A program made the translations under genes and the position numbers. DNA of 64,000 bases, from assembly GCF_000599985.1 (NCBI RefSeq), contig NZ_CP007445.1, forward strand, positions 2,728,001 through 2,792,000. The letters run 5' to 3'. The notes under the pieces are model-generated. The model was not told where the DNA came from. It did no database searches and saw only the letters and a list, made by a program, of their open reading frames with translations. Positions 49,297 to 59,253 of the stretch are shown piece by piece (the first letter of the stretch is position 1; every line of letters starts with the position of its first letter). Origin of the DNA: Gilliamella apicola (lineage in GTDB: Bacteria; Pseudomonadota; Gammaproteobacteria; Enterobacterales; Orbaceae).

Positions 49297-49340
49297 TATT
49301 AATGTCAAAAAGTTTGAGATAAACAATACGTTTAAGTATA
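49297..49340 (-). repeat. Dispersed ~45-bp element, copy 3 (rhtA-ispB spacer)
   Basis: Read on the minus strand the copy runs TATACTTAAACGTATTG, then TTTATCTCAAAC, then TTTTTGACATTAATA. It shares the core of the two plus-strand copies in the same order. It is nested in another inverted repeat, gtctattttat (49289-49299) and ataaaatagac (49338-49348). Confidence 0.68.
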
Positions 49341-49374
49341 AAATAGACGCTTAAATAACTTACTTAACGATTAA

Positions 49375-50361
49375 TTAATTTTCTCTTTTTACTGACAATA
49401 AGGCTAGATCTTGTAATGCTTGTTTATAAGGTGAGTCAGGTAAAATAGCAATAACATCAGATGCTTTACGGGCTTCAGCCTGAGCGGTTTGCAAGGTAAA
49501 CTCAAGTGAACCACATTCATCCATAATGTGTAAAATGCGATTTAATAAATGTCGACCATTACCTTGTTCTATAGCCCGACGAATTAATGCAGCATCCTCA
49601 GAATTTTTAGTGTGATGCATGGCGTGTAGGAGTGGTAAGGTTGGCTTGCCTTCATTAAGATCATCTCCTAAATTTTTTCCTAATTTTTGATTATTATCGG
49701 CACTATAATCCAATAGGTCATCAATAATTTGAAAGGCAGTACCTAAATATTTACCGTACTCTTGTAAGGCAAACTCTTGCTGTTCATTTGCACCAGCTAA
49801 CACTGCAGCAGAATGCGAAGTTGCCTCAAATAAACGTGCTGTTTTGCGATAAATAACTTCTAAATATTGTTCTTTGGTAATATCAGGATCATTACAATTA
49901 ATTAATTGCTGTACTTCTCCTTCAGCAATAACATTGGTTGCTGCCGACATGATAGTCAAAACCTTAAACGATTCTGTACGCACCATCATTTGAAAAGAAC
50001 GTGTATAAATGTAATCACCGACTAATACACTAGCAGCATTACCAAATAAAGCATTCGCGGTCGATTTACCACGCCTTAAATCAGATTCGTCTACTACATC
50101 ATCATGTAATAAGGTGGCGGTATGAATAAATTCAATAAAAGCGGCAGTAATAATATGTTTGTCACCTTGATAATTAAGTGCTTTAGCAATTAATAAAGCA
50201 ATAACAGGGCGAATGCGTTTTCCGCCACTACTAATAATATAATTACCCAACTGATTAATCAAAGCCACATCTGAACTTAGTTCGGCTTGTATGGCTTGGT
50301 TCACTTTAACTAAATCATCTTTTACCAGATCGACTATTTGATTCATTGATGGATTATTCAT
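49375..50361 (-). CDS. ispB: Octaprenyl diphosphate synthase
   Basis: A trans-prenyltransferase that makes the side chain of ubiquinone and menaquinone. It has 328 residues (323 in E. coli). The two aspartate-rich motifs are present: LLHDDVVDESDLRRGKSTAN near residue 89 and IIDDLLDYSADN near residue 217. GGKRIRPVIALLIAKAL and EGEVQQLINCNDPDI are also conserved. Chain length eight is inferred from close similarity to IspB. In E. coli it is next to rplU, which is absent here. Confidence 0.95.
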   Translation of the reverse strand: MNNPSMNQIVDLVKDDLVKVNQAIQAELSSDVALINQLGNYIISSGGKRIRPVIALLIAKALNYQGDKHIITAAFIEFIHTATLLHDDVVDESDLRRGKSTANALFGNAASVLVGDYIYTRSFQMMVRTESFKVLTIMSAATNVIAEGEVQQLINCNDPDITKEQYLEVIYRKTARLFEATSHSAAVLAGANEQQEFALQEYGKYLGTAFQIIDDLLDYSADNNQKLGKNLGDDLNEGKPTLPLLHAMHHTKNSEDAALIRRAIEQGNGRHLLNRILHIMDECGSLEFTLQTAQAEARKASDVIAILPDSPYKQALQDLALLSVKREN

Positions 50362-50459
50362 CAGTTTGACCGCTAAAAATAATAGATATTAATCTTACTA
50401 TTATCTGATAAATATTTTTTTGCAACAAGGGTTGCGGATCATATTTTAAAAAAAACTAC

Positions 50460-50480
50460 AAATGATAAGCATTTTCATTT
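50460..50480 (+). promoter_or_regulatory. Fur box upstream of tonB
   Basis: The sequence aaatgataagcattttcatt (50460-50479, followed by t) has the alternating AATGAT/ATTTTCAT hexamer pattern of ferric-uptake-regulator sites. It lies about 25 bases before the tonB start, overlapping the likely core promoter. This predicts iron repression of tonB. Confidence 0.75.
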
Positions 50481-50503
50481 AAAATACCCAGCTTAAATTA
50501 GAA

Positions 50504-51307
50504 ATGTTTATTAGTATGAAGATTAACTTTGATATAGATATCAGTGATGAAAAGATCTCTCAATCCATTGCTAAAAAAAAGCAAAGAGGTGAGTGTTTAT
50601 ATATATTTTATGCTGTGATGTCACATTTGTGTTTATTTGCTTTATTGTTCTGTCCTACGCTACTTGCAAAAAATATCGTTGTGAATGAAGGTGATAATTC
50701 AATTAAAGCCATCATGGTTGATCTTTCTCTTGCTGCTCCCGAACAATCATTAGTTGAAAATACGCCTGATATTCAAGGCACCCAAAATAATGAAATTATT
50801 GATAATACACCAATTGAAGAGACACCAATTGTTGAACCTGAACCTATTGAAGAAAAAATACCTGATAAACCGGTTGTAATAACGGAAAAAGAGATTGTTG
50901 TAAAACAGAAAGATAAACCTAAAAAAAAGCATCGCACCCCGCAAAAAGCATCACGTCAACAAGTAAGACAAGAAGTCATTGCTGAAAACATCTCTAATAC
51001 TTCTGTTGCCCCACAAATATCTGACAGCCGTCAATATTCAGGTAACCCTTCACCGATTAGTCGCAATCAACCTGAGTATCCTCGACGAGCACTTGATATG
51101 CGATTAGAAGGTTATGTGATAGCACTTTTTGATATAAACAGTAATGGGCGTATTGAAAATATTCGGATTATAGAAGCCAAACCCAATAATATCTTTAATC
51201 GTTCAGTAATTAGTGCAATGAAAACGTGGAAATATCAACCTATTCCAGCGAAAGATCAGAAAATAAAAATTATATTTAATCGGGATAAATCCATCAGTTT
51301 GGACTAA
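50504..51307 (+). CDS. tonB: TonB energy transducer
   Basis: A 267-residue TonB that couples the inner-membrane proton gradient to outer-membrane receptors. A cytoplasmic head of about 30 residues precedes the single membrane anchor (residues 32-55) carrying the conserved Ser-His pair (VMSHLCLF). A Pro/Glu/Ile/Lys spacer runs from about 85 to 150. The C-terminal TonB domain (about 185-267) has PEYPRRALDMRLEGYVIALF and SAMKTWKYQPIP. exbB and exbD are not adjacent. No ribosome-binding site supports ATG 50504, and ATG 50516 (MKINFDIDI) is an alternative start. An upstream Fur box indicates iron control. Confidence 0.9.
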   Translation: MFISMKINFDIDISDEKISQSIAKKKQRGECLYIFYAVMSHLCLFALLFCPTLLAKNIVVNEGDNSIKAIMVDLSLAAPEQSLVENTPDIQGTQNNEIIDNTPIEETPIVEPEPIEEKIPDKPVVITEKEIVVKQKDKPKKKHRTPQKASRQQVRQEVIAENISNTSVAPQISDSRQYSGNPSPISRNQPEYPRRALDMRLEGYVIALFDINSNGRIENIRIIEAKPNNIFNRSVISAMKTWKYQPIPAKDQKIKIIFNRDKSISLD

Positions 51308-51341
51308 TTAATCGCGTAACCGTTTAAGTTACAACAATAAA

Positions 51342-51382
51342 GCCATAACCTATATCTTGAGCTAAAGCTAGAAAGTTATGGC
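51342..51382. terminator. Hairpin between tonB and pepP
   Basis: gccataac (51342-51349) pairs with gttatggc (51375-51382), with an inner agct/agct pairing, between two converging genes. There is no T-run, so it is a weak terminator candidate. Confidence 0.45.
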
Positions 51383-51398
51383 AATAGTTGTTTACACT

Positions 51399-52712
51399 CT
51401 ATAAGTGATTGACCATCAATTTTTCAATTTGTTCAGGCTCTTTGGGAACATCGGCGGTCAAAACTTCATTACCAGATTCGGTAATTAAAATATTATCTTC
51501 AATACGAATACCAATACCTTTATAGCGTTCTGGCACATTGGCATCTTTATTAATATATAATCCAGGCTCAACAGTTAACACCATTCCTGGCTCTAAAATT
51601 CGATCTCGTCCACTACCAACATCATGTACATCAATGCCCAGCCAGTGCCCTAAACCATGCATGTAAAATTCCAAATAGGCTTTATTAGTAATTAAGTTGT
51701 CTACATCACCTTGCATAATACCTAATTTAACTAAACCTATCACCATCGTTCGTACAACTTGGTCATTAACGTCTTTAATGGATGTACCAGGTTTGAGAAG
51801 ATGAATTGCCTGATATTGAGAAGCCAAAACGATATCATAAATCTCACGTTGTGCTTGGTTAAATTTGCCATTAATTGGAAATGTTCGAGTAATATCTCCT
51901 GCGTAGTATTGATACTCACACCCCGCATCAATCAAAACCAAATCTCCATCTTTCAATTGCTCACTGTTATTTTCGTAATGCAAAATACAACCATTATTGC
52001 CACTACCAACAATGGTGTTATAAGATGGAAAGCGTGCACCGTGCCAAGCAAATTCGTGTAAAATTTCGGCTTCTAATTGATATTCATACATTGAAGGCGC
52101 ACATTTTTGCATCGCTCTAACATGTGCCACTGCACTAATTTTACATGCCTTACGTAATAGTTGCATCTCAAAATCGGACTTAAACATCCGCATCTCATGC
52201 ACTATTGGTCGCCAATCAATGATAGAGCTTGGTGCCACTAAATTTAATCTACCTCCTTGTCTTAAAGTCGCCTGTACTTGGTTAACAATTTTATCGGCAT
52301 ATTGATAAAGCTGATCAGCATGATAAATTGCAGTTTTACCATTTAATAAATCGGGCAATATGGTATCAATTTCATCAAAAAGATAAGCTTCATCAACGAA
52401 AACTGATGCCAATGCTGCTTGCTGACCTAAACGATACCCTGTCCATGTCTCTGCCAAAGGCTCCTTTTTTCGATTGAATAAAACATACCGCGCACTATTA
52501 TCTTGTTGTTTAATCACAGCCAACACTGACTCTGGCTCAGCAAAAAGGGTAAAATACCAAAAATCACTATTTTGTCGATATGGATAATGAGTATCGTTAC
52601 TTCGTGTTACTTCAGGAGCAGCAAAAAAAAGGGCAACACTATTGGGCACCATTTGCGCAAGTAATTTTTCACGGCGCAAAATAATTTCTGTTTTAATATT
52701 TGCTTTCATCAT
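51399..52712 (-). CDS. pepP: Xaa-Pro aminopeptidase PepP
   Basis: A dinuclear manganese peptidase that removes N-terminal residues before proline. It has 437 residues (441 in E. coli). The N-domain has FFAAPEVTRSNDTHYPYRQN. The pita-bread catalytic domain shows metal ligands in VLIDAGCEYQYYAGDITRTF, MHGLGHWLGIDVHDVG, LTVEPGLY and GIGIRIEDN. It lies 36 bases after ygfB, as in E. coli, but the ubiH and ubiI genes that normally follow are missing. Two adjacent ATG codons (52712 and 52709) could both start. Confidence 0.96.
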   Translation of the reverse strand: MMKANIKTEIILRREKLLAQMVPNSVALFFAAPEVTRSNDTHYPYRQNSDFWYFTLFAEPESVLAVIKQQDNSARYVLFNRKKEPLAETWTGYRLGQQAALASVFVDEAYLFDEIDTILPDLLNGKTAIYHADQLYQYADKIVNQVQATLRQGGRLNLVAPSSIIDWRPIVHEMRMFKSDFEMQLLRKACKISAVAHVRAMQKCAPSMYEYQLEAEILHEFAWHGARFPSYNTIVGSGNNGCILHYENNSEQLKDGDLVLIDAGCEYQYYAGDITRTFPINGKFNQAQREIYDIVLASQYQAIHLLKPGTSIKDVNDQVVRTMVIGLVKLGIMQGDVDNLITNKAYLEFYMHGLGHWLGIDVHDVGSGRDRILEPGMVLTVEPGLYINKDANVPERYKGIGIRIEDNILITESGNEVLTADVPKEPEQIEKLMVNHL

Positions 52713-52748
52713 GACGACCTTAATTAAGATTAGTTACTATAGTTAATC

Positions 52749-53291
52749 TTAATGAATTGTTGGAGTTATTTCAGTTTCGTTAAATTCATCAAAACATAAC
52801 ATGGATGTTATGCGTACGTATTCTTTGATTTCTTCAAACGCAAACTCAAGTTCTTGTTGATCTTCTTGTTCATCATAGCCCAAATTAACAATTTGGCGTA
52901 AATCATAAATAGCTTCTCCCACATCACCCTTAATTCGATTAATTTTGGGTTGTACTAGCCCTATACCAAGTAAAAAATGATTTACCCAACCAACTAAATC
53001 ATCAATTTGTGCATACAAATCTTTGTCACGAAGGAACAATTGAAATTCAAAATTTTCATCCAAAAGTTGTTGCTTAGTTAACTGATAAAGCTTAGTAATT
53101 TGCTCATTTAGAGGTGCAACAACAGTTTGACCATTATTTAACATATCTTCAACTAAAGGACGCCAGCTCTCATCATGATTGCCTCCGGCTAAAATACCAA
53201 CGATAAAACCATGCAACTCAGCTGCTGTAATCCCTACTTTATATTGGACTAATTGACGATTAAGTTCGTCATAATTAATAGTTTCTGTCAT
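52749..53291 (-). CDS. ygfB: UPF0149 family protein YgfB
   Basis: A 180-residue all-helical protein of the YgfB/YecA family (E. coli YgfB about 190 aa). Family landmarks are AAELHGFIVGILAGG near residue 20, VGWVNHFLLGIGL near 99, and the acidic C-terminal region EEIKEYVRITSMLCFDEFNE. In Pseudomonas a YgfB homologue affects beta-lactamase expression. In enterics its function is not established. It leads the ygfB-pepP operon and is divergent from a lipoprotein gene. Confidence 0.93.
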   Translation of the reverse strand: MTETINYDELNRQLVQYKVGITAAELHGFIVGILAGGNHDESWRPLVEDMLNNGQTVVAPLNEQITKLYQLTKQQLLDENFEFQLFLRDKDLYAQIDDLVGWVNHFLLGIGLVQPKINRIKGDVGEAIYDLRQIVNLGYDEQEDQQELEFAFEEIKEYVRITSMLCFDEFNETEITPTIH

Positions 53292-53414
53292 TACGCCACC
53301 TTGATGTTGTCATATCACAAAAAATGCATCTCTGCACTTTTCTCAATTTTAGTATATAATTCTAAACTTGCTATAAATAATAAACAGGTTACTGAGCTTT
53401 ATAAAGGAATTATT

Positions 53415-53768
53415 TTGAAGTTATTAAGATTAATCGTGAAATTGCCTCTGCTACTATCTTTTTATGCAGTTTTAGCTATATCATTAACCGCTTGCGGTAC
53501 ATTAGTTTCAAATAATGGCGTGATTATTCTTAATGTGCAAGATAATATACACACTTATGTAACTGGCCAAAATTTACCTAAAACATATAAATTAGGTAAT
53601 GGCGAGCAAGAACTGCAACGTTTTGAAACATTCTGTCGTCAAGAAATTAGAGCTTCCCAACTTGATGGTAGTGAAGAAACTGTTTTTGAGAATATCAAAC
53701 ATGGTATTCATGGACAGGTAGAATTTAGAAAATGTAGTGATAAAATCACTCGAATTTACCGATACTGA
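53415..53768 (+). CDS. Small predicted lipoprotein starting at TTG
   Basis: From TTG 53415 the frame encodes 117 residues: a signal MKLLRLIVKLPLLLSFYAV, a hydrophobic run, and the lipobox LTAC (Cys27). The mature part contains GVIILNVQDNIHTYVTGQN, FETFCRQEIRASQLDG and a C-terminal VEFRKCSDKITRIYRY. AAAGGA lies exactly six bases before the TTG and there is no usable ATG, so the TTG start is well supported. The open frame itself extends back across the ygfB start, but that part has no ribosome-binding site. Two cysteines in the mature domain may pair. I do not recognise the family. Confidence 0.75.
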   Translation: MKLLRLIVKLPLLLSFYAVLAISLTACGTLVSNNGVIILNVQDNIHTYVTGQNLPKTYKLGNGEQELQRFETFCRQEIRASQLDGSEETVFENIKHGIHGQVEFRKCSDKITRIYRY

Positions 53769-53907
53769 TAAAATCTAGCTATCTCTATAAATTATGGCTA
53801 ATAATATTGAATGAATGTCAAAGATCTATGAAATCTTACTAGCCTTTCATGCAGTTTTTATTTATATTGGTCGCTGAAAAGAAAATATTTTTAGGAGTAA
53901 AAATAAT

Positions 53908-54165
53908 ATGTATAAACAAGATGTAACAATTACGGCATCAAATGGTCTTCATACTCGTCCTGCGGCGCAATTTGTCAAAGAAGCCAAAAATTTTAATGCT
54001 GAAATTACCGTTACTTCAAATGGTAAAAGTGCTAGTGCCAAAAGCTTATTTAAATTACAAACCTTAGGTTTAACACAAGGAACAACGATTACTATTTCAG
54101 CTGAAGGCGAAGATGAAAAAGAAGCAGTACAACATCTTGTAAAACTAATTCCAGAATTAGAATAA
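53908..54165 (+). CDS. ptsH: Phosphocarrier protein HPr
   Basis: The 85-residue PTS phosphocarrier. His15 lies in [12 protein letters not shown], the site phosphorylated by enzyme I. Ser46 lies in [11 protein letters not shown], the regulatory-serine position used in Firmicutes and present but not regulatory in enterics. It has the same length as E. coli HPr. It heads ptsH-ptsI-crr, with an AGGAG site ahead of the start and a 51-base spacer to ptsI. Confidence 0.97.
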   Translation: MYKQDVTITASNGLHTRPAAQFVKEAKNFNAEITVTSNGKSASAKSLFKLQTLGLTQGTTITISAEGEDEKEAVQHLVKLIPELE

Positions 54166-54216
54166 TAACTCCAAATTAGCTATGAACAGTTTTAAAATTG
54201 AATAAGGATTAAATTT

Positions 54217-55944
54217 ATGGTATCAGGTATACTTGTTTCCCCGGGTATCGCTTTTGCAAAAGCGCTATTATTAAAAGAAGAGCCTATTGTTATTAGTAAT
54301 AGACAAATTCTTGATAACAAAATTGACGCTGAAATTGAACGTTTCAAAGAAGCTCGAGAAAAATCAAGTGAGCAATTACATGCAATCATGGAGCGAGCAA
54401 AATCTACATTAGGCGAAGATAAAGCAGCAATTTTTGAAGGTCATATCATGCTTCTTGAAGATGAAGATCTTGAACAAGAAGTTATTTCACGTATTCAAAC
54501 TAAACATTCTACCGCTGATGCCGCAGTTCAATCCGTTTTTGAAACTCAAGCTAAGGAACTGGAAAATTTAGATGATGAATATTTAAAAGAACGTGCAGCC
54601 GATATTCGCGACATCGGCAAACGCTTACTTAAAAATATTTTAGGTATTGAAATTGTTGATTTAAGTGCTATTAACCAACCATGCATTTTAGTCGCTACAG
54701 ATTTAACGCCATCTGAAACCGCTCAGTTAAATTTAGACATGGTATTAGGTTTTATTACTGACGCAGGTGGAAGAACATCACATACATCAATTATGGCTCG
54801 TTCATTAGAAATTCCAGCCATTGTGGGCACGTCTAATGCAACTCAAGAAATCAAACAAGGTGATTTTGTTATTTTAGATGCAATTAACAATGCTATCTAT
54901 ATCAATCCAGATCACACCACCCAAGAAAAATTAAAACAAGTTCAAGCAAAATTTATTAGCGATAAAGAAGAACTTGCAAAATTAAAAGACTTACCAGCTG
55001 TAACGCTTGACGGGCACCAAGTCGAAATTTGTGGCAACATAGGTACTGTACGAGATATTGCTGGTGCAGAACGCAACGGTTATGAAGGTGTTGGTTTATA
55101 CCGTACCGAATTCTTGTTCATGGATCGCGATGCTTATCCTAATGAAGAAGAACAATTTAAAGCATACAAAGAAGTAGCTGAATCAACTAATGGTTTATCA
55201 GTAATTGTACGCACAATGGATATTGGTGGCGATAAAGATGTGCCTTATATGCATTTACCAAAAGAAGAGAATCCATTTTTGGGTTGGCGTGCAATTCGTA
55301 TTTGTTTAGATCGTAAAGAAATACTTCATGCCCAATTACGTGCAATCTTACGTGCATCTGCATTTGGTAAATTACGTATTATGTTCCCAATGATTATTTC
55401 AGTGGAAGAAATTCGTATATTAAAATCTGAAATCAATATTCTTAAAGAACAATTAACGACTGAAGGCAAAGCTTTCGATAAAAATATCGAAATTGGTGTG
55501 ATGATTGAAACCCCTGCAGCAGCAGTGATTGCACATCATTTAGCTAAAGAAGTAGATTTCTTTAGTATCGGGACTAATGACTTAACACAATATACGCTTG
55601 CTGTTGACCGTGGTAATGAATTGATTTCTCATCTCTACAACCCGTTATCACCTTCTGTATTAACATTGATTAAAAATGTTATTGATGCATCGCATAAAGA
55701 AGGTAAATGGACTGGAATGTGTGGTGAACTTGCTGGTGATGAACGCGCAACAATTTTATTATTAGGTATGGGTCTTGATGAATTTAGTATGAGTGCAGTA
55801 TCAATTCCAAAAATTAAGAAATTGATTCGCAATACCAATTTTGAAGAGGCGAAAAAGTTTGCTGATACAGTATTACAAAAAGCAACAGCCAAAGAAATTA
55901 TTGATTTAATTGAAAATTATACCGCTGAAAAGCAAATTTGTTAG
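54217..55944 (+). CDS. ptsI: PTS enzyme I
   Basis: Transfers phosphate from PEP to HPr. It has 575 residues as in E. coli. The phosphorylated His189 is visible in [20 protein letters not shown]. The PEP-binding barrel has [57 protein letters not shown] and the catalytic cysteine segment [12 protein letters not shown]. Its stop (TAG) overlaps the ribosome-binding site of crr, so the two are tightly coupled. Confidence 0.97.
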   Translation: MVSGILVSPGIAFAKALLLKEEPIVISNRQILDNKIDAEIERFKEAREKSSEQLHAIMERAKSTLGEDKAAIFEGHIMLLEDEDLEQEVISRIQTKHSTADAAVQSVFETQAKELENLDDEYLKERAADIRDIGKRLLKNILGIEIVDLSAINQPCILVATDLTPSETAQLNLDMVLGFITDAGGRTSHTSIMARSLEIPAIVGTSNATQEIKQGDFVILDAINNAIYINPDHTTQEKLKQVQAKFISDKEELAKLKDLPAVTLDGHQVEICGNIGTVRDIAGAERNGYEGVGLYRTEFLFMDRDAYPNEEEQFKAYKEVAESTNGLSVIVRTMDIGGDKDVPYMHLPKEENPFLGWRAIRICLDRKEILHAQLRAILRASAFGKLRIMFPMIISVEEIRILKSEINILKEQLTTEGKAFDKNIEIGVMIETPAAAVIAHHLAKEVDFFSIGTNDLTQYTLAVDRGNELISHLYNPLSPSVLTLIKNVIDASHKEGKWTGMCGELAGDERATILLLGMGLDEFSMSAVSIPKIKKLIRNTNFEEAKKFADTVLQKATAKEIIDLIENYTAEKQIC

Positions 55945-55953
55945 GAGACAATG

Positions 55954-56457
55954 ATGGGTCTATTCGATAAAATCAAGCAATTAGTATCCGATGATAATAA
56001 AAATAGCATCGAAATTATTGCACCTTTAAGTGGCGAAATAGTCAAAATCGAAGATGTACCAGATGTGGTTTTTGCCGAAAAAATCGTTGGTGATGGTGTT
56101 GCAATTAAGCCTTCTGGTAACAAAATTGTTGCACCTTTAAATGGTAAAATTGGCAAAATCTTCGAAACCAATCACGCTTTTGCGATTGAGTCAGATGAAG
56201 GTATTGAGCTTTTTGTTCACTTTGGGATCGACACAGTAGAGTTAAAAGGTGAAGGCTTTAAGCGAATTGCCGAAGAAGGTCAACAAGTAAAAGTAGGTGA
56301 TACTATTATTGAAATCGATCTGCCATTACTTGAAAGTAAAGCTAAATCAGTGTTAACACCAGTAGTTATTTCTAATATGGAAACAGTTGTAGAATTAACT
56401 AAACTTTCTGGTTCTGTCGAAGCTGGTAAAACACCAATAATGCGTGTGAAAAAATAA
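55954..56457 (+). CDS. crr: PTS glucose-specific EIIA component
   Basis: Passes phosphate to glucose-type EIIBC and controls adenylate cyclase and non-PTS permeases (inducer exclusion). The start is ATG 55954 ([15 protein letters not shown]), five bases after AGGAGA. An ATG three bases earlier is too close to the site. It gives 167 residues (169 in E. coli). The active-site histidines lie in TNHAFAIES (His74) and [13 protein letters not shown] (His89). It is the last gene of the pts operon, with a strong terminator. Confidence 0.97.
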   Translation: MGLFDKIKQLVSDDNKNSIEIIAPLSGEIVKIEDVPDVVFAEKIVGDGVAIKPSGNKIVAPLNGKIGKIFETNHAFAIESDEGIELFVHFGIDTVELKGEGFKRIAEEGQQVKVGDTIIEIDLPLLESKAKSVLTPVVISNMETVVELTKLSGSVEAGKTPIMRVKK

Positions 56458-56482
56458 TTTTTTCACTTAAGTTAATCATAAA

Positions 56483-56510
56483 AAAACCTTCAGTCTAAAC
56501 TGAAGGTTTT
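56483..56510. terminator. Terminator between crr and pgi
   Basis: Perfect 12-bp arms (aaaaccttcagt at 56483-56494, actgaaggtttt at 56499-56510) with a 4-base loop and A/T runs on each side lie between converging genes. They can serve both strands. Confidence 0.92.
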
Positions 56511-56545
56511 TATTGTAGCTAAGCAAATTTAATCTCTTAAAATTC

Positions 56546-58195
56546 TTAACGCCATTTCTTATATTGATTAATTAGATTATTGGTAGAATCATCATGAGAA
56601 TCAACAGGTTTATCATCTGTCAATTCAGGTAAAATACGACCAGCTAATTGCTTACCAAGCTCTACACCCCATTGATCAAAACTAAAGATATTAAGAATAA
56701 TACCTTGTGTAAAGATCTTATGTTCATACATAGCAACTAATGCACCAAGAGTATAAGGTGTTATTTTTTTCACAAGGATTGAATTTGTTGGTTTATTACC
56801 CTCAAAAACTTTAAACGGTACAATTGATTTAACTTCATCAAGTGTTTTACCTGCTGCAAGGAATTCTTGTTCAACTTGCTCAGTAGTTTTACCAAACGCT
56901 AAAGCTTCGGTTTGTGCAAAAAAGTTTGACAGTAATTTCGGATGGTGATCACCCACTGGATTATGACTGATTGCTGGTGCAATAAAATCACATGGGATTA
57001 ATTTAGTACCTTGGTGAATTAATTGATAAAATGCGTGTTGACCATTAGTTCCAGGTTCACCCCAAATAATTGGGCCTGTTGTATAAGACGTTTTATGCCC
57101 ATTACGATCAACACTCTTACCGTTTGATTCCATATTTCCTTGTTGAAAATAAGCTGCAAAGCGATGCATATACTGATCATACGGTAAAATTGCTTCAGTT
57201 TCTGCTCCACAGAAATTGTTGTACCAGATACCAATTAACGCTAGTAATGCTGGAATATTTTTCTCGATTGGCGCGCTTTGGAAGTGTTTATCCATAGCAT
57301 GACCTCCAGCTAAAAACTCTTTGAAGTTGTCAAAACCAATCGATAAAACAATTGATAAGCCAATTGCAGACCAAGATGAATAACGACCGCCAACCCAATC
57401 CCAAAATTCAAACATATTGGTGGTATCAATACCAAATTTTTCAACCTCTTTAGCATTGGTTGAAAGTGCAACAAAATGCAAAGCAACGGCTTTATCATCT
57501 TTGGCTGCATCAAGTAACCATTTACGAGCAGTCTGCGCATTTGTCATGGTTTCCTGTGTGGTAAACGTTTTAGATGCCACTAAGAATAAAGTAGTTTCAG
57601 GATTTAAACCCTTAAGCGCTTCAACAATATGAGTACCATCGACATTCGAAACAAAATGCATTGTTAAATGATTTTTATAAGGACGTAATGCTTCGGTAAT
57701 CATATGAGGACCAAGATCTGAACCGCCAATACCAATATTAACTACATCGGTAATGGCTTTACCCGTATAACCTTTCCATTCTCCGCTAATAATCTTTTTA
57801 CTAAACGATTCCATCTTAGCCAACACCGCATTGACATCATCCATAACATTCTTACCATCGACATAAATCGGCGTATTTGAAACATTACGTAGCGCAACAT
57901 GTAATACAGCACGATTTTCCGTACGATTAATTTTCTCACCGCTATACATGGCGTTAATGGCACCATTTAAATCACATTCATCAGCAAGTTTATAAAGTAC
58001 CTCTAAAGTTTCTTGTGTCACTCTATTTTTTGACAAATCAACCAAAAACTCATCCTCAAAAGGTATACTCAGTTTTTCAACACGCTTTGGTTCATCTTTT
58101 AAGATTTGGGCAATTGTCTTTTCATGATGTTTTTCATAATTAGATTGAAGGGATTTCCAAGAAGAAGTGGTAGTTGGATCAATTGACTTTAACAT
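56546..58195 (-). CDS. pgi: Glucose-6-phosphate isomerase
   Basis: Interconverts glucose-6-phosphate and fructose-6-phosphate. The start is ATG 58195 ([13 protein letters not shown]), with AAGGA seven bases upstream, giving 549 residues exactly as in E. coli. The 21-residue in-frame extension to 58258 is not supported. Signatures are [59 protein letters not shown] and the C-terminal [20 protein letters not shown]. It converges on crr, placing sugar uptake and the first glycolytic isomerisation side by side. Confidence 0.97.
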   Translation of the reverse strand: MLKSIDPTTTSSWKSLQSNYEKHHEKTIAQILKDEPKRVEKLSIPFEDEFLVDLSKNRVTQETLEVLYKLADECDLNGAINAMYSGEKINRTENRAVLHVALRNVSNTPIYVDGKNVMDDVNAVLAKMESFSKKIISGEWKGYTGKAITDVVNIGIGGSDLGPHMITEALRPYKNHLTMHFVSNVDGTHIVEALKGLNPETTLFLVASKTFTTQETMTNAQTARKWLLDAAKDDKAVALHFVALSTNAKEVEKFGIDTTNMFEFWDWVGGRYSSWSAIGLSIVLSIGFDNFKEFLAGGHAMDKHFQSAPIEKNIPALLALIGIWYNNFCGAETEAILPYDQYMHRFAAYFQQGNMESNGKSVDRNGHKTSYTTGPIIWGEPGTNGQHAFYQLIHQGTKLIPCDFIAPAISHNPVGDHHPKLLSNFFAQTEALAFGKTTEQVEQEFLAAGKTLDEVKSIVPFKVFEGNKPTNSILVKKITPYTLGALVAMYEHKIFTQGIILNIFSFDQWGVELGKQLAGRILPELTDDKPVDSHDDSTNNLINQYKKWR

Positions 58196-58448
58196 ATCTA
58201 ATTCCTTAATTAATATAGCACTGTTATCCATAATATAACTATGCCTAACATGATGCAAGATAAGGATTTATTCTTTTAAACTAAATTGGAGGAAAAAATA
58301 ATAAAAGTTATTTTCTTTTCCTAATCAAATAACTTGAATATAATGTTAAAGATAAAATATTCGATACATATAACTGTTCAAAAAATGACTTTCTAACTAA
58401 TTAGTACCAATAAAATAAATTTCTTACATTATTATATTAGGATACTTC

Positions 58449-59198
58449 ATGCCAAATATTCAAACTCTAGTACCAGCATTAGATAAAATAGTACGCATTT
58501 GTGATTATTTAGATGATCATAAAGGTGCAACTTTTAGCCAAATATTTCAGAATCTTAATTTACCTAAAAGCAGTACATCAACACTACTTAATGCGTTAGT
58601 TATGCATGGTATTTTACGTCAAGACCAAAACCAGTATTATCTTGGGTTAAAATTACATGAATGGGGTGATAAATCACTGGAACAGTTCGATATCACTAAA
58701 ATCGCAAAACCATTGATGACAAAATTAAGAGAGCAAACCAACTTAACCTGTCATTTAGGTGTTCTTGATGGCCTTTATTCTGTTTATATTGCTAAAATTG
58801 AAAATGACCAAGCAATTGGCATTCGCACTTGGATTGGCAAAAAATTACCATTACATAGTTCAGGTATTGGTAAAGCATTGATTGCTTGGTTACCAGATGA
58901 GAAAATAGATCAACTTATACCAGAAGAAAAATTGGTCAAATATACTGACGCCACAATAACAAGTAAGAAACAATTAAAAAAAGAACTTGCGAAAATTCGG
59001 GCTCAGGGCTGGGCTTATGATAATCAGGAAGACGTAAAAGGTGTACATTGTATTGCAGCACCAATATTTAACAAAAATAATGAACCAATTGCTGCTATTA
59101 GTATTTCTGGTGTTCTTTTTCAGCTACCTGTAGATAAAATCGGAAAATACTCTGAGCTAGTACGTAAAGCATGCCAACAACTTACCAGTAAGTTTTAA
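58449..59198 (+). CDS. IclR family transcriptional regulator
   Basis: A 249-residue regulator. An N-terminal winged helix-turn-helix (about residues 8-70) contains NLPKSSTSTLLNALVMHGIL as recognition region. It is followed by the IclR effector domain (about 80-245) with LPLHSSGIGKALIAWLPDEK and CIAAPIFNKNNEPIAAISIS, as in KdgR and YagI-type regulators of sugar-acid genes. It sits beside the iron alcohol dehydrogenase and the sugar-acid operon, so control of that cluster is the natural inference. The ligand could be a 2-keto-3-deoxy acid. No target is proven. Confidence 0.92.
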   Translation: MPNIQTLVPALDKIVRICDYLDDHKGATFSQIFQNLNLPKSSTSTLLNALVMHGILRQDQNQYYLGLKLHEWGDKSLEQFDITKIAKPLMTKLREQTNLTCHLGVLDGLYSVYIAKIENDQAIGIRTWIGKKLPLHSSGIGKALIAWLPDEKIDQLIPEEKLVKYTDATITSKKQLKKELAKIRAQGWAYDNQEDVKGVHCIAAPIFNKNNEPIAAISISGVLFQLPVDKIGKYSELVRKACQQLTSKF

Positions 59199-59253
59199 TA
59201 ATATTGAATCATAATGATTCAATATTATTTTACTATATTTAATCAATTACTTA

